A stretch of 64,000 bases of DNA from Crossiella equi (GCF_017876755.1 NZ_JAGIOO010000001.1:5937786-6001785), one strand, 5' to 3'; positions 27,456 through 39,111 are shown, counted from the first letter of the stretch. A program made the numbers and translations. Notes: generated by a model from the letters alone, not told the origin.

Positions 27456-27998
27456 TCAGTCCTGGAAGGTGGCCCGGAGGGCCTCGAGCAGGTTCGGCGC
27501 CAGGTCGGCCTGCTCGACCAGCTCGTCGCCGGGCCCGTCCACGGCCTTGCGCACGCGCAGCACGCACGCGCCGGTGCCGTCCCGCAGTACGGCGGCCACC
27601 AGTCGGGCCTCCCGGCGGTCCGGGTGCTCGGCGGCGATGCGCGCGGTCTCGGCCGGGTCGGTCTCCGCGCTGTTCAGCTCCGCCTCGGCCTCGGGCGGGA
27701 GCACGACGATCTCCTGGGTGACCACGCAGCCCTGCACGGCCGCGGGCCACACGATCCGGGCGAGCGCGGTGCCCAGGTCACCCTCCGGCAGGCTGTCCTG
27801 CGCGATGGGCGTGAGCATGGAGCTCTGGTCCAGGCTGTCGGCCAGCTCGGGCTCCTGTTCGATCAGCGTGGCCGTCGGGACCAGCGCGAACAGCTGTGGC
27901 GGCTGGTCCCAGCCACCCGTGGCGACGAAGTCGTCGACCTCCCGAGCTGCGGCGGGCAGGGCCTTGGTGAAGTCTGGTGCGGAAGACACGGCGCACAT
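27456..27998 (-). CDS. PPA1309-family conserved protein
   Basis: 180 residues, acidic, with the conserved stretch GGWDQPPQLFALVPTATLIE (about 27-46), which I recognise as the PPA1309 family present across actinobacteria beside the PDZ-Lon and UPF0182 genes. No membrane segment or catalytic motif is visible. Divergent from the UPF0182 gene with 172 bases between. Function unknown. Confidence 0.78.
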   Translation of the reverse strand: MCAVSSAPDFTKALPAAAREVDDFVATGGWDQPPQLFALVPTATLIEQEPELADSLDQSSMLTPIAQDSLPEGDLGTALARIVWPAAVQGCVVTQEIVVLPPEAEAELNSAETDPAETARIAAEHPDRREARLVAAVLRDGTGACVLRVRKAVDGPGDELVEQADLAPNLLEALRATFQD

Positions 27999-28007
27999 CG
28001 TCGCACT

Positions 28008-28063
28008 TCGATAACTTCCGATAACACGAGGCGAGTCAGGAACCCAAACGGCCGTCCGTAGAG
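28008..28063. promoter_or_regulatory. Possible operator in the PPA1309/UPF0182 divergent region
   Basis: A direct repeat TTCGATAAC-TTCCGATAAC (28008-28026) lies just upstream of the PPA1309 start, and an imperfect inverted repeat (GTCCGTA ... TACGGGAC) follows about 25 bases to the right. Both fall in the only space available for the two divergent promoters. The protein that would bind is not known. Confidence 0.35.
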
Positions 28064-28170
28064 TTGGACATACGGGACGATGCCTGTCCGTTGCTCAGCC
28101 GTGCTCTCGGCCTGGACGACATCCGGCCCAGAACCGCTGAACTGATCGACCGACCCAGGAGCGTGCTCAC

Positions 28171-31125
28171 GTGGCCATGCGGCCCCCGGTCGGGATGCCG
28201 AAGCTATCCCGGCGTAGTCGGATCCTGCTCATAGTCGGCGCCGTAGTCCTCGGCGCCTTCCTTCTGGCCTCCCAGCTGCTCGGCACATATGTCGACTGGC
28301 TGTGGTACGGCGAAGTCGGGTTCACCCAGGTGTTCACCACCCAGTTGTTCACCCGCATCGTCCTGTTCGTGGTGGTGGCCGTGCTCATCGGCGCCGCGGT
28401 GGGCGTGAGCCTCTACATCGCCTATCGCAGCCGACCGGTGTTCGTGCCGGTGGCAGGCCCGGACGACCCCGTCTCGCGCTACCGCACCGCCGTGCTGGCC
28501 CGGGTGCGCATCGTCGGCTGGGGCGTGCCGGTCGCGGTGGGCCTGGTCGCGGGCACCGCGGCGCAGAGCGAGTGGGAACGCGTCCAGCTGTTCCTGAACT
28601 CGACCCCGTTCGGCGTGACCGATCCGGAGTTCGGGCGCGACATCAGCTTCTACGCGTTCCGCCTGCCCTTCTACGAGTGGCTCGTGTCCTGGGGCTTCGT
28701 GGCCGTCGCGGGCGCGTTCTTCGTGGGCCTGGTCGCGCACTACATCTTCGGTGGCATCCGGCTGGCCGGTCGTGGCGGGCAGCTCTCCGCCCCGGCGCGC
28801 ATCCAGCTGGCCGTGCTCGCCGGGGTGTTCGTGCTGCTCTACGGCATCTCGTACTACCTCGACCGGTTCGCGCTGCTCAACGGCACGCGCAAGGCCGAGT
28901 TCAACGGTGCCACCTACACCGACCTGCACGCGGTGATGCCCGCGAAGCTGATCCTCACGATCATCGCCGTGTTCTGCGCGGTGGCCTTCTTCGTGGGCGC
29001 CTTCGTGCGCAACCTGCAGATCCCGGTGATCGCCGCGGTGCTGATGGTGCTCTCCAGCGTGCTGCTGGGCGCCGCCTGGCCGCTGCTGCTCGAGCAGTTC
29101 TCGGTCCGCCCGAACGCCATCGGCCGCGAGGCGCAGTCGATCGAGCGGAACATCGCCGCGACCAGGCAGGCCTACGGGCTCACCCCGGACAAGGTGAAGT
29201 ACACCGACTACCCCGGCCGTTCGGAGTCCTCCTCGGCCGAGGTGCGCTCGGACCGGGGCACCATCCCGAACATCCGGCTGCTGGACCCGGGCGTGCTCGC
29301 CCCGACCTTCACCCAGCAGCAGCAGCGCAAGAACTTCTACGCCTTCGGCGACAAGCTGGACATCGACCGCTACACCGTCGACGGGAAGACCCAGGACTAC
29401 ATCGTCGCGCTGCGCGAGCTGAACTCCGCGGGCCTGGCCGAGAACCAGCGGGACTGGATCAACCGCCACCTCACCTACACCCACGGTGACGGGTTCGTGG
29501 CGGCCCCGGCCAACACGGTCAACTCCGCGCTGGAGGACGGCAGCGGCCAGGGCGGCTACCCGAACTACCAGGTCAGTGACCTGTCGTCGCAGTCCAGTGT
29601 GTTCAAGGTGGACCAGCCGCGCATCTACTACGGCGAGAAGATCACCGACTACGCGATCGTCGGCGCGGCGGGCCAGGCGGCCCAGGAGTACGACACCGAC
29701 ACCAAGAAGTACACCTACACCGGCAAGGGCGGCGTCTCGATCGGCAACTGGTTCAACCGGCTTGCCTTCGCCGCCAACTACGGCGAGCGGAACATCCTGT
29801 TCTCCTCCGCCATCGGTGGCGACTCCAAGATCATCTACAACCGCAACCCCCGCGACCGCGTGATGAAGGCGGCGCCGTGGCTGACGGTGGACTCCGACCC
29901 GTACCCGGCGATCGTGGACGGGCGCATCCAGTGGATCGTCGACGGGTACACCACGCTGCAGAACTACCCGTACGCGCAGCGCAGCGTGCTCGGTGAGACC
30001 GTGCAGGACTCCTTGCCCGGCCAGCCGCGCCTGCCCAACACCCAGATCAACTACATCCGCAACTCGGTCAAGGCCACCGTGGACGCCTACGACGGCACGG
30101 TGACCCTGTACGCGGTGGACGAGAGCGACCCGGTGCTGAAGGCCTGGCGTGGGGTGTTCCCGGACTCGGTGAAGCCGAACAGCGAGGTCAAGGACTCGCT
30201 GCGGGCGCACTTCCGCTACCCGGAGGACCAGTTCAAGGTCCAGCGCAGCCTGCTCGCGCGCTACCACGTCGACCAGTCGGCCGTGTTCTTCAACCAGAAC
30301 GAGTTCTGGGACGTACCGGACGACCCGACCGACGAGACGGTGGGCACCGCGACCGCCACCGCCACCCGTGAGGGCAAGCAGCCGCCGTACTACGTGGTGG
30401 CCCAGCTGAACGGCCAGAACAAGCCGACTTTCCAGCTGACCAGCGCGTTGACCGGTCTGCGGCGGGAGTTCCTCGCCGCCTGGGTGAGCGCCTCCTCGGA
30501 TCCGGAAACGTACGGGCAGATCAACGTGCTGCGGTTGCCGACCAACACGCAGACCGAGGGCCCGGGTCAGGTGCAGAACCGGTTCTTCTCGACCCCAGAG
30601 GTCACCGAGAACCGCACGCTGTTCAACAACCCGAACGCCAACGCGGTCAACGGCAACCTGATCACGCTGCCGGTGGCGGGCGGTCTGCTCTACGTCGAGC
30701 CGATCTACATCCAGCGCAAGGACCAGAACGCGTTCCCGCAGCTGGCACGCGTGCTGGTGAGCTTCGGCAACCGGGTCGGCTTCAAGCCGACGCTGTCGGA
30801 GGCGCTGGACCAGGTCTTCGGCGCAGGTGCGGGCTCGAACACCACCAACCCGGGCAACCCCGGGAACCCGGGCAACCCCGGCAACCCGCCGCCCGGCCAG
30901 GGCAACAACGGCCAGACGAGCGAGGCCTACCAGCGCGCGGCCAACGACATGGCCGCGGCCTTCCAGCGCTACCGCCAGGCCCAGCAGAGCGGTGACTTCA
31001 CCGCGCAGGGCCAGGCGCTGAAGGACCTGGACGACGCCGCGAAGCGGCTCGACCAGGCACGGCAGGCCCCGCAGCAGCCCACCAGCACCAGCCAGCCGCC
31101 GCCCTCCGGGCAGCCCGGCGGATGA
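28171..31125 (+). CDS. UPF0182-family large membrane protein
   Basis: 984 residues from a GTG start. Seven hydrophobic helices fall in the first ~330 residues (from ILLIVGAVVLGAFLLASQLL onward), then a large exported domain, and a Pro/Asn/Gln-rich C-terminal tail with repeated NPGNPG units (about 895-915) ending in PPPSGQPGG. Length and order match UPF0182 proteins of actinobacteria (mycobacterial Rv3193c type). Role unknown; location suggests an envelope assembly or surface function. Confidence 0.9.
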   Translation: MAMRPPVGMPKLSRRSRILLIVGAVVLGAFLLASQLLGTYVDWLWYGEVGFTQVFTTQLFTRIVLFVVVAVLIGAAVGVSLYIAYRSRPVFVPVAGPDDPVSRYRTAVLARVRIVGWGVPVAVGLVAGTAAQSEWERVQLFLNSTPFGVTDPEFGRDISFYAFRLPFYEWLVSWGFVAVAGAFFVGLVAHYIFGGIRLAGRGGQLSAPARIQLAVLAGVFVLLYGISYYLDRFALLNGTRKAEFNGATYTDLHAVMPAKLILTIIAVFCAVAFFVGAFVRNLQIPVIAAVLMVLSSVLLGAAWPLLLEQFSVRPNAIGREAQSIERNIAATRQAYGLTPDKVKYTDYPGRSESSSAEVRSDRGTIPNIRLLDPGVLAPTFTQQQQRKNFYAFGDKLDIDRYTVDGKTQDYIVALRELNSAGLAENQRDWINRHLTYTHGDGFVAAPANTVNSALEDGSGQGGYPNYQVSDLSSQSSVFKVDQPRIYYGEKITDYAIVGAAGQAAQEYDTDTKKYTYTGKGGVSIGNWFNRLAFAANYGERNILFSSAIGGDSKIIYNRNPRDRVMKAAPWLTVDSDPYPAIVDGRIQWIVDGYTTLQNYPYAQRSVLGETVQDSLPGQPRLPNTQINYIRNSVKATVDAYDGTVTLYAVDESDPVLKAWRGVFPDSVKPNSEVKDSLRAHFRYPEDQFKVQRSLLARYHVDQSAVFFNQNEFWDVPDDPTDETVGTATATATREGKQPPYYVVAQLNGQNKPTFQLTSALTGLRREFLAAWVSASSDPETYGQINVLRLPTNTQTEGPGQVQNRFFSTPEVTENRTLFNNPNANAVNGNLITLPVAGGLLYVEPIYIQRKDQNAFPQLARVLVSFGNRVGFKPTLSEALDQVFGAGAGSNTTNPGNPGNPGNPGNPPPGQGNNGQTSEAYQRAANDMAAAFQRYRQAQQSGDFTAQGQALKDLDDAAKRLDQARQAPQQPTSTSQPPPSGQPGG

Positions 31126-31204
31126 TTTTCCGGTGCGGGGTGGATCACATTTCCGGGTCTCCCGGGATTCACCCCGCACCGCCCAGGCGACAAAACTCGT
31201 GGTC

Positions 31205-31226
31205 AGGCCCGCTTCGGCGGGCCTTT
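31205..31226 (+). terminator. Intrinsic terminator after UPF0182 gene
   Basis: Stem AGGCCCGC (31205-31212), TTCG tetraloop, complementary GCGGGCCT (31217-31224), then TT and a further T-run at 31232-31236. It lies 80 bases after the UPF0182 stop. Confidence 0.75.
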
Positions 31227-31334
31227 CCGCATTTTTGCCCCCGGGCGGGGACCGGGGCGAGGCTGCCCGGAGCTGGGGTCCGGCTGGTCCGCGGCGGACG
31301 TCCGTGCAGGTCAGGGGCAGTTTGACCCCCCGAT

Positions 31335-31363
31335 TTGGAATACGTGGCCGGTGTGTGTAAAGT
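31335..31363 (+). promoter_or_regulatory. Putative promoter of the initiator tRNA gene
   Basis: TTGGAA (31335-31340) and TAAAGT (31358-31363) are separated by 17 bases and lie about 47 bases upstream of the mature tRNA start. Matches the general housekeeping sigma pattern; start site inferred. Confidence 0.5.
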
Positions 31364-31409
31364 ATGTCCTGTCAGCAAGAACGACAGAAAAAAAGAAAAA
31401 AGCAAGCGG

Positions 31410-31483
31410 CGCGGGGTGGAGCAGCTCGGTAGCTCGCTGGGCTCATAACCCAGAGGTCACAGGTTCGAATCCTGTCCCCGCTA
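31410..31483 (+). tRNA. tRNA-fMet (CAT), initiator
   Basis: Cloverleaf folds completely: acceptor GCGGGG/CCCCGC with an unpaired first base (C1 opposite T72), D-arm GAGCAGCTCGGTAGCTC, anticodon loop CTCATAA with three G:C pairs (TGGG/CCCA), T-arm ACAGGTTCGAATCCTGT. The mismatch at 1:72 and the GGG/CCC anticodon stem mark it as initiator. No 3' CCA is encoded (CTA follows the discriminator A), so it must be added enzymatically. Confidence 0.95.
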
Positions 31484-31488
31484 CTAAG

Positions 31489-31528
31489 ATCGGCTCCCAG
31501 GTTCTCGGACCTGGGAGCCGATTTTTTT
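31489..31528 (+). terminator. Intrinsic terminator of the tRNA gene
   Basis: Perfect 14-base inverted repeat starting ATCGGCTCCCAGGT (31489-31502) with its complement at 31509-31522, followed by seven T. Directly follows the tRNA, so the tRNA is a single-gene transcript. Confidence 0.9.
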
Positions 31529-31579
31529 GTTTTTCGGGGGTTGGCCCCGGGTGAAGGGGGCCGCGCCGCTCCTGTCCGG

Positions 31580-32164
31580 TCAGTAGTGCTCCAGCAGCCG
31601 CATGAAGTTGCGGGCCTGGGCCTCCGCGTCGGTGAAGGCCGCCGGAGCCAGGTCACCCAGAGCCAGGAGCTCGAGCATCATGCCGGTGCCCAGGGTGGCC
31701 AGCAGCTGACTCAGGTCCTTCGAGGGTTCCCGGCCGTTGTCGATGGAGCGCAGCATCCGTTCCTGCCAGGCCACGAACAGGTCCCTGGCTCTGGCTGTGC
31801 CCGCGCGCAGCTCCGGGCGGCGGATCGCTTCCAGGTTCAGTTCCAGGGTGGCCGTGATGAGGGTGGGGTCGGCCCTGGTGGCGTGCATGGTGGCCACGAT
31901 CAGGTCGGCCAGTTCCTTCGGGGTCTTGGGGGCGGCCGCCTCCATCGCGGTGATGAGCTCCAGGTGGCGTTCGGTGACCCGGGTCTGGACCGCCTCCAGC
32001 AGGGCCAGGCGGGTGCGGAAGTAGTAGCTGGTCGAGCCTGCCGCGATGCCCGCCTTGGCGTCCACCGCCCGGTGTGTCAGGCCCCGGGAGCCCTGTTCGG
32101 CGAGGACCTCGATGGCCGCGTCGGCGATCTGGTCGCGGCGGCTGGGGGCCTGTTCCGTGGTCAT
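31580..32164 (-). CDS. TetR-family repressor
   Basis: 194 residues. N-terminal helix-turn-helix (DQIADAAIEVLAEQGSRGLT then AVDAKAGIAAGSTSYYF, about 10-55), helical ligand-binding C-terminal domain typical of TetR proteins. Divergent from the cytochrome P450 gene, with two identical-type palindromes between them (32194-32226). It is therefore expected to repress itself and the P450, and to be released by a small molecule, possibly the P450 substrate. Confidence 0.92.
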   Translation of the reverse strand: MTTEQAPSRRDQIADAAIEVLAEQGSRGLTHRAVDAKAGIAAGSTSYYFRTRLALLEAVQTRVTERHLELITAMEAAAPKTPKELADLIVATMHATRADPTLITATLELNLEAIRRPELRAGTARARDLFVAWQERMLRSIDNGREPSKDLSQLLATLGTGMMLELLALGDLAPAAFTDAEAQARNFMRLLEHY

Positions 32165-32193
32165 GCCTGGTGCTCCCTGGCGCGTCAGGGGTA

Positions 32194-32226
32194 CTCTACG
32201 GCCGTAGAGGCTCTACATTCGTAGAG
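32194..32226. promoter_or_regulatory. Two tandem TetR operators
   Basis: CTCTACGGCCGTAGAG (32194-32209) is a perfect 16-base palindrome. CTCTACATTCGTAGAG (32211-32226) has the same outer arms. Centre-to-centre spacing is 17 bases. The pair fills the middle of the 90-base gap between the divergent TetR and P450 genes, so binding there would block both promoters. Confidence 0.85.
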
Positions 32227-32254
32227 TCCGGGGGTGGACTCGGGGGAGTGTGCC

Positions 32255-33463
<1,209 letters not shown>

Positions 33464-33514
33464 GGGGAGTGCGGGCCGGTGCGTCCACCCCGACGGACCG
33501 GCCCGCCCCCTCGG

Positions 33515-33751
33515 CTAGAGGCTCTTCACCCAGGCGTGGGCGCAGGCGGGGGAGCAGACCCGGCCGTCCCCGCTGGCCACGGTGTGCGGCTTGAGCTTCT
33601 TCCCGCAGACCATGCAGTTGTCGCGGGGGCCGGTCTCGGTGAGCTTCGTCGGGATCAAGGCCTTGGCCCGAGCGGTGACGTTGCTCTTCACCTTGCTCGT
33701 GACCTCGTTCTTCTTCTCGGTCAGCTTGTTTCGGAACCAACTCCGGTGCAC
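33515..33751 (-). CDS. Small zinc-finger protein
   Basis: 78 residues. The N-terminal half is basic and helical (NKLTEKKNEVTSKVKSNV); the C-terminal half has a four-Cys finger, CMVC and CSPAC, with ACAHAW after it. This resembles treble-clef fingers of the TRASH/MYM type. Function unknown. It lies alone between the P450 and AraC genes; a 170-base gap to the right contains no other gene. Confidence 0.65.
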   Translation of the reverse strand: MHRSWFRNKLTEKKNEVTSKVKSNVTARAKALIPTKLTETGPRDNCMVCGKKLKPHTVASGDGRVCSPACAHAWVKSL

Positions 33752-33922
33752 GGCGGGACCTCCCCGTCAGTACTGGACGGCCTGCGACAACGGAGCCCGT
33801 ACGGCGTTGGACGGGCCCCGCGCGGTGGATCTTCCGGGCAGCACCGGCGCCGGGGTAGACCTCGTGCGCCTAATACACCGGTCCGCGCGGGGTGAACCAC
33901 CCGCGTGGGGCTACGGAAACAG

Positions 33923-34876
33923 CTAGTAGCTGCGCTGCGTGAAGGAGCGCCGGTACTCCCCGGGCGGCAGGCCGAAGGCGCCCTTGAACACCTTGCTGAA
34001 GTGCGCGGCGTCCCGGAAGCCCCAGGAGGCGGCGACCAGCGACACCGGCCGGCTGGCCTGGGCCGGGTCGCGCAGGTCGGTGCGGCAGCGCTCCAGGCGG
34101 CGGGCCCGCACGTAGGCGGCCAGCGACTCCGGGCGGTCCTCGAACAGCTTGTGCAGGTACCTCGTGGACACGTGGTGCGCGGCCGCGATCGACTCCGGGC
34201 CCAGGTCCGGGTCGTGCAGGTGCTGCTCCACGAAGTTCAGCACGCGCAGCAGCAGGGCCCGCCGCGCCGAGTCGGGCTCCGGGCGGTGCCCGCCCTGCTC
34301 GGTGAGCAGCACGCCCAGCAGGTCGAGCAGGTTGTCGGCCAGCCGCACGCCGGTCGCGCCGTCGGTCTCCTCCATTGTGGACACCACGTGCCGCAGCAGC
34401 TGCCCGACCACCGCGCCCAGGCCCTCCTCGGTGCCGAGCCGGGTGGCCTGCAGCCGGTCACGCGCGTCCAGCGCGCCGAGCAGGCGGCGCGGGTACTGGA
34501 GCACCAGCAGGCGGGTCTGCTCGGGCATGACCAGCTCGTACGGCCGAGAGCCGTCGTAGACCACCAGGTCGCCGGGCCGCAGCACGTTCTGCCGCCCGTC
34601 CTGGACGTGCAGGCAGGTGCCCTTGGCCACCAGCGTGGTCTTGCACAGCTCGACGCCGGTGTCCCCGCCCCGGCGGGCCCGGCGGATGGCGTGCGGCGAG
34701 GCGTTGATCTCGGTGACCTGCACCGACCCGAACAGCTCGCCCCGCATGCTGCCGGTGAACTCCGCGTCCTCGGGCACCAGGAGCTCGATCGGCATGGCCG
34801 CGCGCTCGCCGCCGTCCCGCCAGAAGTCGATGCGGTCGCGTTTGCCGACCTGACCGGTGTGCACGAGCACAGGCAT
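33923..34876 (-). CDS. AraC-family regulator with cupin-like sensor
   Basis: 317 residues. The N-terminal AraC-binding-like domain (about 20-190) is of the type seen in NitR/FeaR-like activators. The C-terminal double helix-turn-helix (about 210-315) includes ESIAAAHHVSTRYLHKLF and the conserved second-helix pattern WGFRDAAHFSKVFKGAFGLPP. Divergent from the TPP enzyme gene with 116 bases between starts, so it probably controls that gene. Confidence 0.9.
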   Translation of the reverse strand: MPVLVHTGQVGKRDRIDFWRDGGERAAMPIELLVPEDAEFTGSMRGELFGSVQVTEINASPHAIRRARRGGDTGVELCKTTLVAKGTCLHVQDGRQNVLRPGDLVVYDGSRPYELVMPEQTRLLVLQYPRRLLGALDARDRLQATRLGTEEGLGAVVGQLLRHVVSTMEETDGATGVRLADNLLDLLGVLLTEQGGHRPEPDSARRALLLRVLNFVEQHLHDPDLGPESIAAAHHVSTRYLHKLFEDRPESLAAYVRARRLERCRTDLRDPAQASRPVSLVAASWGFRDAAHFSKVFKGAFGLPPGEYRRSFTQRSY

Positions 34877-34992
34877 CCTTGTGGCCTCCTCCAGTCCGCA
34901 ACCTAGTGAACCGGGTAAGTGCGTGCGTTGCCAACCAGGCTGCGTGCGCGGAAGGACAAGCGCTGCTCCCTTCGAGTGATCGAAACTGCGGT

Positions 34993-36594
34993 ATGCGGAT
35001 GACAGGTGGACAGGCCCTGGTCGCGCAGCTGCTGGCCGAGGGGGTCCGTGAGCTTGTCGGGGTGCCGCACGACCTGCTGGCCCCGGCCACCGAGGCGATC
35101 GCCCGCACCGGGGGCGCGCTGAACTTCTACGCCGCCCGGCACGAGCAGGCCGCCGCCCGGATGGCCGACGGCTACGCCCGCGCCTCCGGACGCGTCGGCG
35201 TGTGCCTGGCCGGACCCGGCGCGGGTGTGCTGGACGCGCTGTCCGGGCTGGCCACCGCCTACAGCCGGTCCACCCCGGTGCTGCTGCTGGCCGGGCAGGT
35301 GCCCTCCGGTGTGGTCGGCGCGGGCCTGGGCCTGCCGCACGAGGTGCCGGACCAGTCCGCGGTGCTGGCCACCCTCACGCGGCACTGCGCGCTGGCCCGT
35401 CGGCCCGAGCAGGTGCCCGCGATGGTGCGCACCGCGATGCGGCAGCTGCGCTCCGGGCGGCCCCGGCCGGTGGCCCTGGAGTTGCCGCCGGACGTGCTCG
35501 CCGCGGAGGCCGACATCCGCCTGCTGGACCCGGGCGCGGACACCGCGGAGCCGGTGCGGCCCGACCCGGGAGCGGTCGAGGCCGCGGCCAAGCTGCTGCG
35601 CACGGCCACCAAGCCGGTCCTGTACGCCGGGTGGGGCGTGCAGGCCGCGGACGCCGACGGCGAGCTGCGGGTGCTCGCGGAGGCGCTGGGCGCGCCGGTG
35701 GTCACCTCCCTCGGTGGCCCCGGCGCGATCCCGGGTGACCACGACCTGGCCTTCCCCCACCTGGCGGGCAGGCAGCTGCTGCGGGCGGCGGACGTGGTGC
35801 TCGCGGTCGGCGCACGCTTCCTGACCGCGCAGGGTGAGCAGAACCGGATCGGCGCGCACACCAAGCTCGTGCTCCTCAACGCCGACGAGGCCGACCTGGG
35901 CTGGCCCCGGCGGCCCGACGTGGCCGTGCACGCCGACGCCCGGCTGGGCCTGGCCGCGCTGCACGAGGCGGTCGGCGGTAGGCGTGGTCCCGGCTGGCCG
36001 ATGTCCACTGTGGACCGCGTCTGGGCGTGGACGGCGCGCGAGCTCGCCTCGTGCGGTCCGCAGCTCACCTGGGTTTCCGCGCTGCGCAAGGCGATCCCCG
36101 CCGAGGGCGTGCTGGTGGACGAGGTTGGGCCGATCGGCTGTGTGGTACCCAGTGCCTACCCGGTATTGGAGCCGCGCACATTTCTCGCCGCGGGCCAGGA
36201 GGGCGGGCTCGGCGGCGCCTTCGCCACCGCACTGGGCGCGAAGCTGGCCCAGCCCGACCGGCCGGTGGTCGCGCTGCTAGGCGACGGCGTGTCGGCGTGG
36301 AACCCGCAGGAGCTGGCCACCGCGCAGCGTTACCGCATCGGCGTGGTGACGGTCGTTTTCAACGAGAACCCGAGCGGTGTGGACTTCCTCGGCCTGGCCA
36401 ACGCCTTCGGTGTGCGGGCCGAACGGGCGCTGGACCCGAGCGACCTGACCGCCACCGTGGCCAAGGCGCTGCACCTCGGCGAGCCCGCCGTGGTGGAGGT
36501 GCCGACCGGCCCGATGCCCAGCCCTAGACATCTTGTGCACGGCAGAAGAACGCTGCGTCCAGCGGTGCCAGCGCGCAGAGGGCCATTCGGGTGA
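34993..36594 (+). CDS. Thiamine-diphosphate enzyme, acetolactate synthase-like
   Basis: 533 residues from the ATG at 34993 (ATG 34999 possible). Three-domain TPP enzyme: the N-terminal domain with activating Glu in ARHEQAAARMADGYARASG (about residue 50), a central domain, and a C-terminal TPP/Mg site LGDGVSAWNPQE followed by FNEN (about 430-460). The FAD-site residues of true acetolactate synthases cannot be checked by eye, and no regulatory subunit gene is present, so it is more likely a catabolic or biosynthetic decarboxylase/ligase of the family. Regulated by the divergent AraC protein. Confidence 0.8.
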   Translation: MRMTGGQALVAQLLAEGVRELVGVPHDLLAPATEAIARTGGALNFYAARHEQAAARMADGYARASGRVGVCLAGPGAGVLDALSGLATAYSRSTPVLLLAGQVPSGVVGAGLGLPHEVPDQSAVLATLTRHCALARRPEQVPAMVRTAMRQLRSGRPRPVALELPPDVLAAEADIRLLDPGADTAEPVRPDPGAVEAAAKLLRTATKPVLYAGWGVQAADADGELRVLAEALGAPVVTSLGGPGAIPGDHDLAFPHLAGRQLLRAADVVLAVGARFLTAQGEQNRIGAHTKLVLLNADEADLGWPRRPDVAVHADARLGLAALHEAVGGRRGPGWPMSTVDRVWAWTARELASCGPQLTWVSALRKAIPAEGVLVDEVGPIGCVVPSAYPVLEPRTFLAAGQEGGLGGAFATALGAKLAQPDRPVVALLGDGVSAWNPQELATAQRYRIGVVTVVFNENPSGVDFLGLANAFGVRAERALDPSDLTATVAKALHLGEPAVVEVPTGPMPSPRHLVHGRRTLRPAVPARRGPFG

Positions 36595-36691
36595 TCACCG
36601 GGACCGTTCGGCCCACCGGGCGTCCAGCCACAATGGACAGAACGGCTGACCAATGTGGACAGCGGGGAGAAGCCGTGGCACCGTTGGACAT

Positions 36692-37192
36692 GTGTCTGAA
36701 CTGAACGCGACTGCCGCGGCCCTCCTCGGCCTGCTGCACGACGGTCCCAAGACCGGCGGCCAGCTCGTTGCTGCCGCAACGGAACGCTTCGGTGCGTTCT
36801 TCAGCGTCACGCGCAGCCAGGTCTACCGGGAGCTGCCCGCGCTGGCCGACAACGGCCTGCTCAAGCTCGGCAAGCAGGGCCCTCGTTCCAGCCAGCAGTA
36901 CCTGATCACGGCGGCGGGCAAGAAGGCCTTCAAGGCCTGGCTCGCCACCGAGCCCGGCCCCGACCACCTGCGCAGCCCGCTGATCCTGCGGCTGATGCAC
37001 GCGGGCTCGTTGCCGGTCAAGCAGCGCACGGCGCTCGTGGACTCGGCCAAGCAGACCTACAACGGTCAGCTGGACGAGGCCCGCAACGCCGCCAAGGCCG
37101 CCGCGGACCCCTACGCCAAGGCCGCCGCGGACTTCGCGGTCGCACACACCCGGGCGGTCATCAAGCTGCTCGACGCCATCCCCGTCACCTGA
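36692..37192 (+). CDS. PadR-family transcriptional regulator
   Basis: 166 residues from the GTG at 36692. N-terminal winged helix typical of PadR ([20 protein letters not shown] then [18 protein letters not shown]) and a C-terminal helical dimerisation region rich in Lys and Ala ([20 protein letters not shown]). The effector and target are unknown. The 28-base gap to prfB means the two may share transcripts, but this position is not one I know as conserved. Confidence 0.85.
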   Translation: MSELNATAAALLGLLHDGPKTGGQLVAAATERFGAFFSVTRSQVYRELPALADNGLLKLGKQGPRSSQQYLITAAGKKAFKAWLATEPGPDHLRSPLILRLMHAGSLPVKQRTALVDSAKQTYNGQLDEARNAAKAAADPYAKAAADFAVAHTRAVIKLLDAIPVT

Positions 37193-37221
37193 CCGGCGCC
37201 TTCCCAGTACGCTGTCAGGCT

Positions 37222-38319
37222 GTGAACCCCGACGTCGCAGCTGACCTGAAGGACCTCTCCGCCACCCTGGGCAGTGTCGAGGCGGTGATGGGCCTCGATG
37301 CGTTGCGGGCCGAGGTTGCCGAGCTCGAGGAGCAGGTCGCCCAGCCTGACCTGTGGAACGACCAGGAGCGGGCGCAGAAGGTCACCAGCAAGCTCTCCCA
37401 CAAGAAGGGCGAGCTCAAGCGGGTGACCGAGCTGCGCTCGCGCCTGGACGACCTCGGCGTGCTCTACGAGCTGGCCGAGGAGGAGGGGGACGACTCCTCG
37501 CTGGCCGACGCCGACGCCGAGCGCGCCGACCTGCGCGAGGCGATCTCCTCCCTCGAGGTCCGCACCCTGCTCTCCGGCGAGTACGACGAGCGGGAAGCGC
37601 TGGTCAGCGTGCGTGCGGAGGCCGGTGGCGTGGACGCGGCCGACTTCGCCGAGATGCTCATGCGCATGTACCTGCGCTGGGCCGAGCGGCACGGCTACCC
37701 CACCGACGTGTTCGACGTCTCCCACGCCGAGGAGGCGGGCATCAAGTCCGCCACCTTCCGCGTGAAGTCGCCCTTCGCCTACGGCACGCTCTCCGTCGAG
37801 CAGGGCACCCACCGCCTGGTGCGCATCTCGCCCTTCGACAACCAGGGCCGCCGCCAGACCTCCTTCGCCGCGGTCGAGGTCGTCCCGGTCGTGGAGCAGT
37901 CCGACCACGTCGAGATCGACGAGAAGGACCTGCGCATCGACGTCTACCGCTCCTCCGGCCCCGGTGGCCAGGGCGTGAACACCACCGACTCGGCGGTGCG
38001 CATCACGCACATCCCGACCGGCATCGTCGTCTCCTGCCAGAACGAGCGCAGCCAGCTCCAGAACAAGGCCACCGCCATGGGCGTGCTCCAGGCCAAGCTG
38101 CTGGAGAAGCGCCGCCAGGAGGAGAAGGCCAAGATCGACGCGCTCAAGGGCGACTCGGGTGGCTCCTGGGGCAACCAGATGCGCTCCTACGTCCTGCACC
38201 CTTACCAGATGGTCAAGGACCTGCGCACCGAGCACGAGGTGGGCAATCCGTCAGCGGTGCTCGACGGTGACATCGACGGCTTCCTGGAGGCGGGCATCCG
38301 CTGGCGGCGTACCGGCTGA
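37222..38319 (+). CDS. prfB: Peptide chain release factor 2
   Basis: 365 residues from a GTG. Stop-codon tripeptide SPF in [14 protein letters not shown] (about 195-197) marks release factor 2 (UGA and UAA), and GGQ in [15 protein letters not shown] (about 251) is the peptidyl-tRNA hydrolysis motif. The frame is continuous from the start, so the programmed +1 frameshift of enterobacterial prfB is absent, as is usual in actinobacteria. It heads the conserved prfB-ftsE-ftsX-smpB block. Confidence 0.96.
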   Translation: MNPDVAADLKDLSATLGSVEAVMGLDALRAEVAELEEQVAQPDLWNDQERAQKVTSKLSHKKGELKRVTELRSRLDDLGVLYELAEEEGDDSSLADADAERADLREAISSLEVRTLLSGEYDEREALVSVRAEAGGVDAADFAEMLMRMYLRWAERHGYPTDVFDVSHAEEAGIKSATFRVKSPFAYGTLSVEQGTHRLVRISPFDNQGRRQTSFAAVEVVPVVEQSDHVEIDEKDLRIDVYRSSGPGGQGVNTTDSAVRITHIPTGIVVSCQNERSQLQNKATAMGVLQAKLLEKRRQEEKAKIDALKGDSGGSWGNQMRSYVLHPYQMVKDLRTEHEVGNPSAVLDGDIDGFLEAGIRWRRTG

Positions 38320-38421
38320 CCTCGGGCGGACCGACCGTTCACCCGATGTGACCGACCGAATACCCCATTGCGGGCTTGCGCCGCACAGCACACTCACGGC
38401 GCATGAGTAGACTTCGCGGTC

Positions 38422-39111
<690 letters not shown>

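Noticed and set aside
31372-31656. Minus-strand frame over the initiator tRNA
   Set aside because: Its apparent similarity to database proteins would come from mis-annotated tRNA antisense; the tRNA fold is complete.
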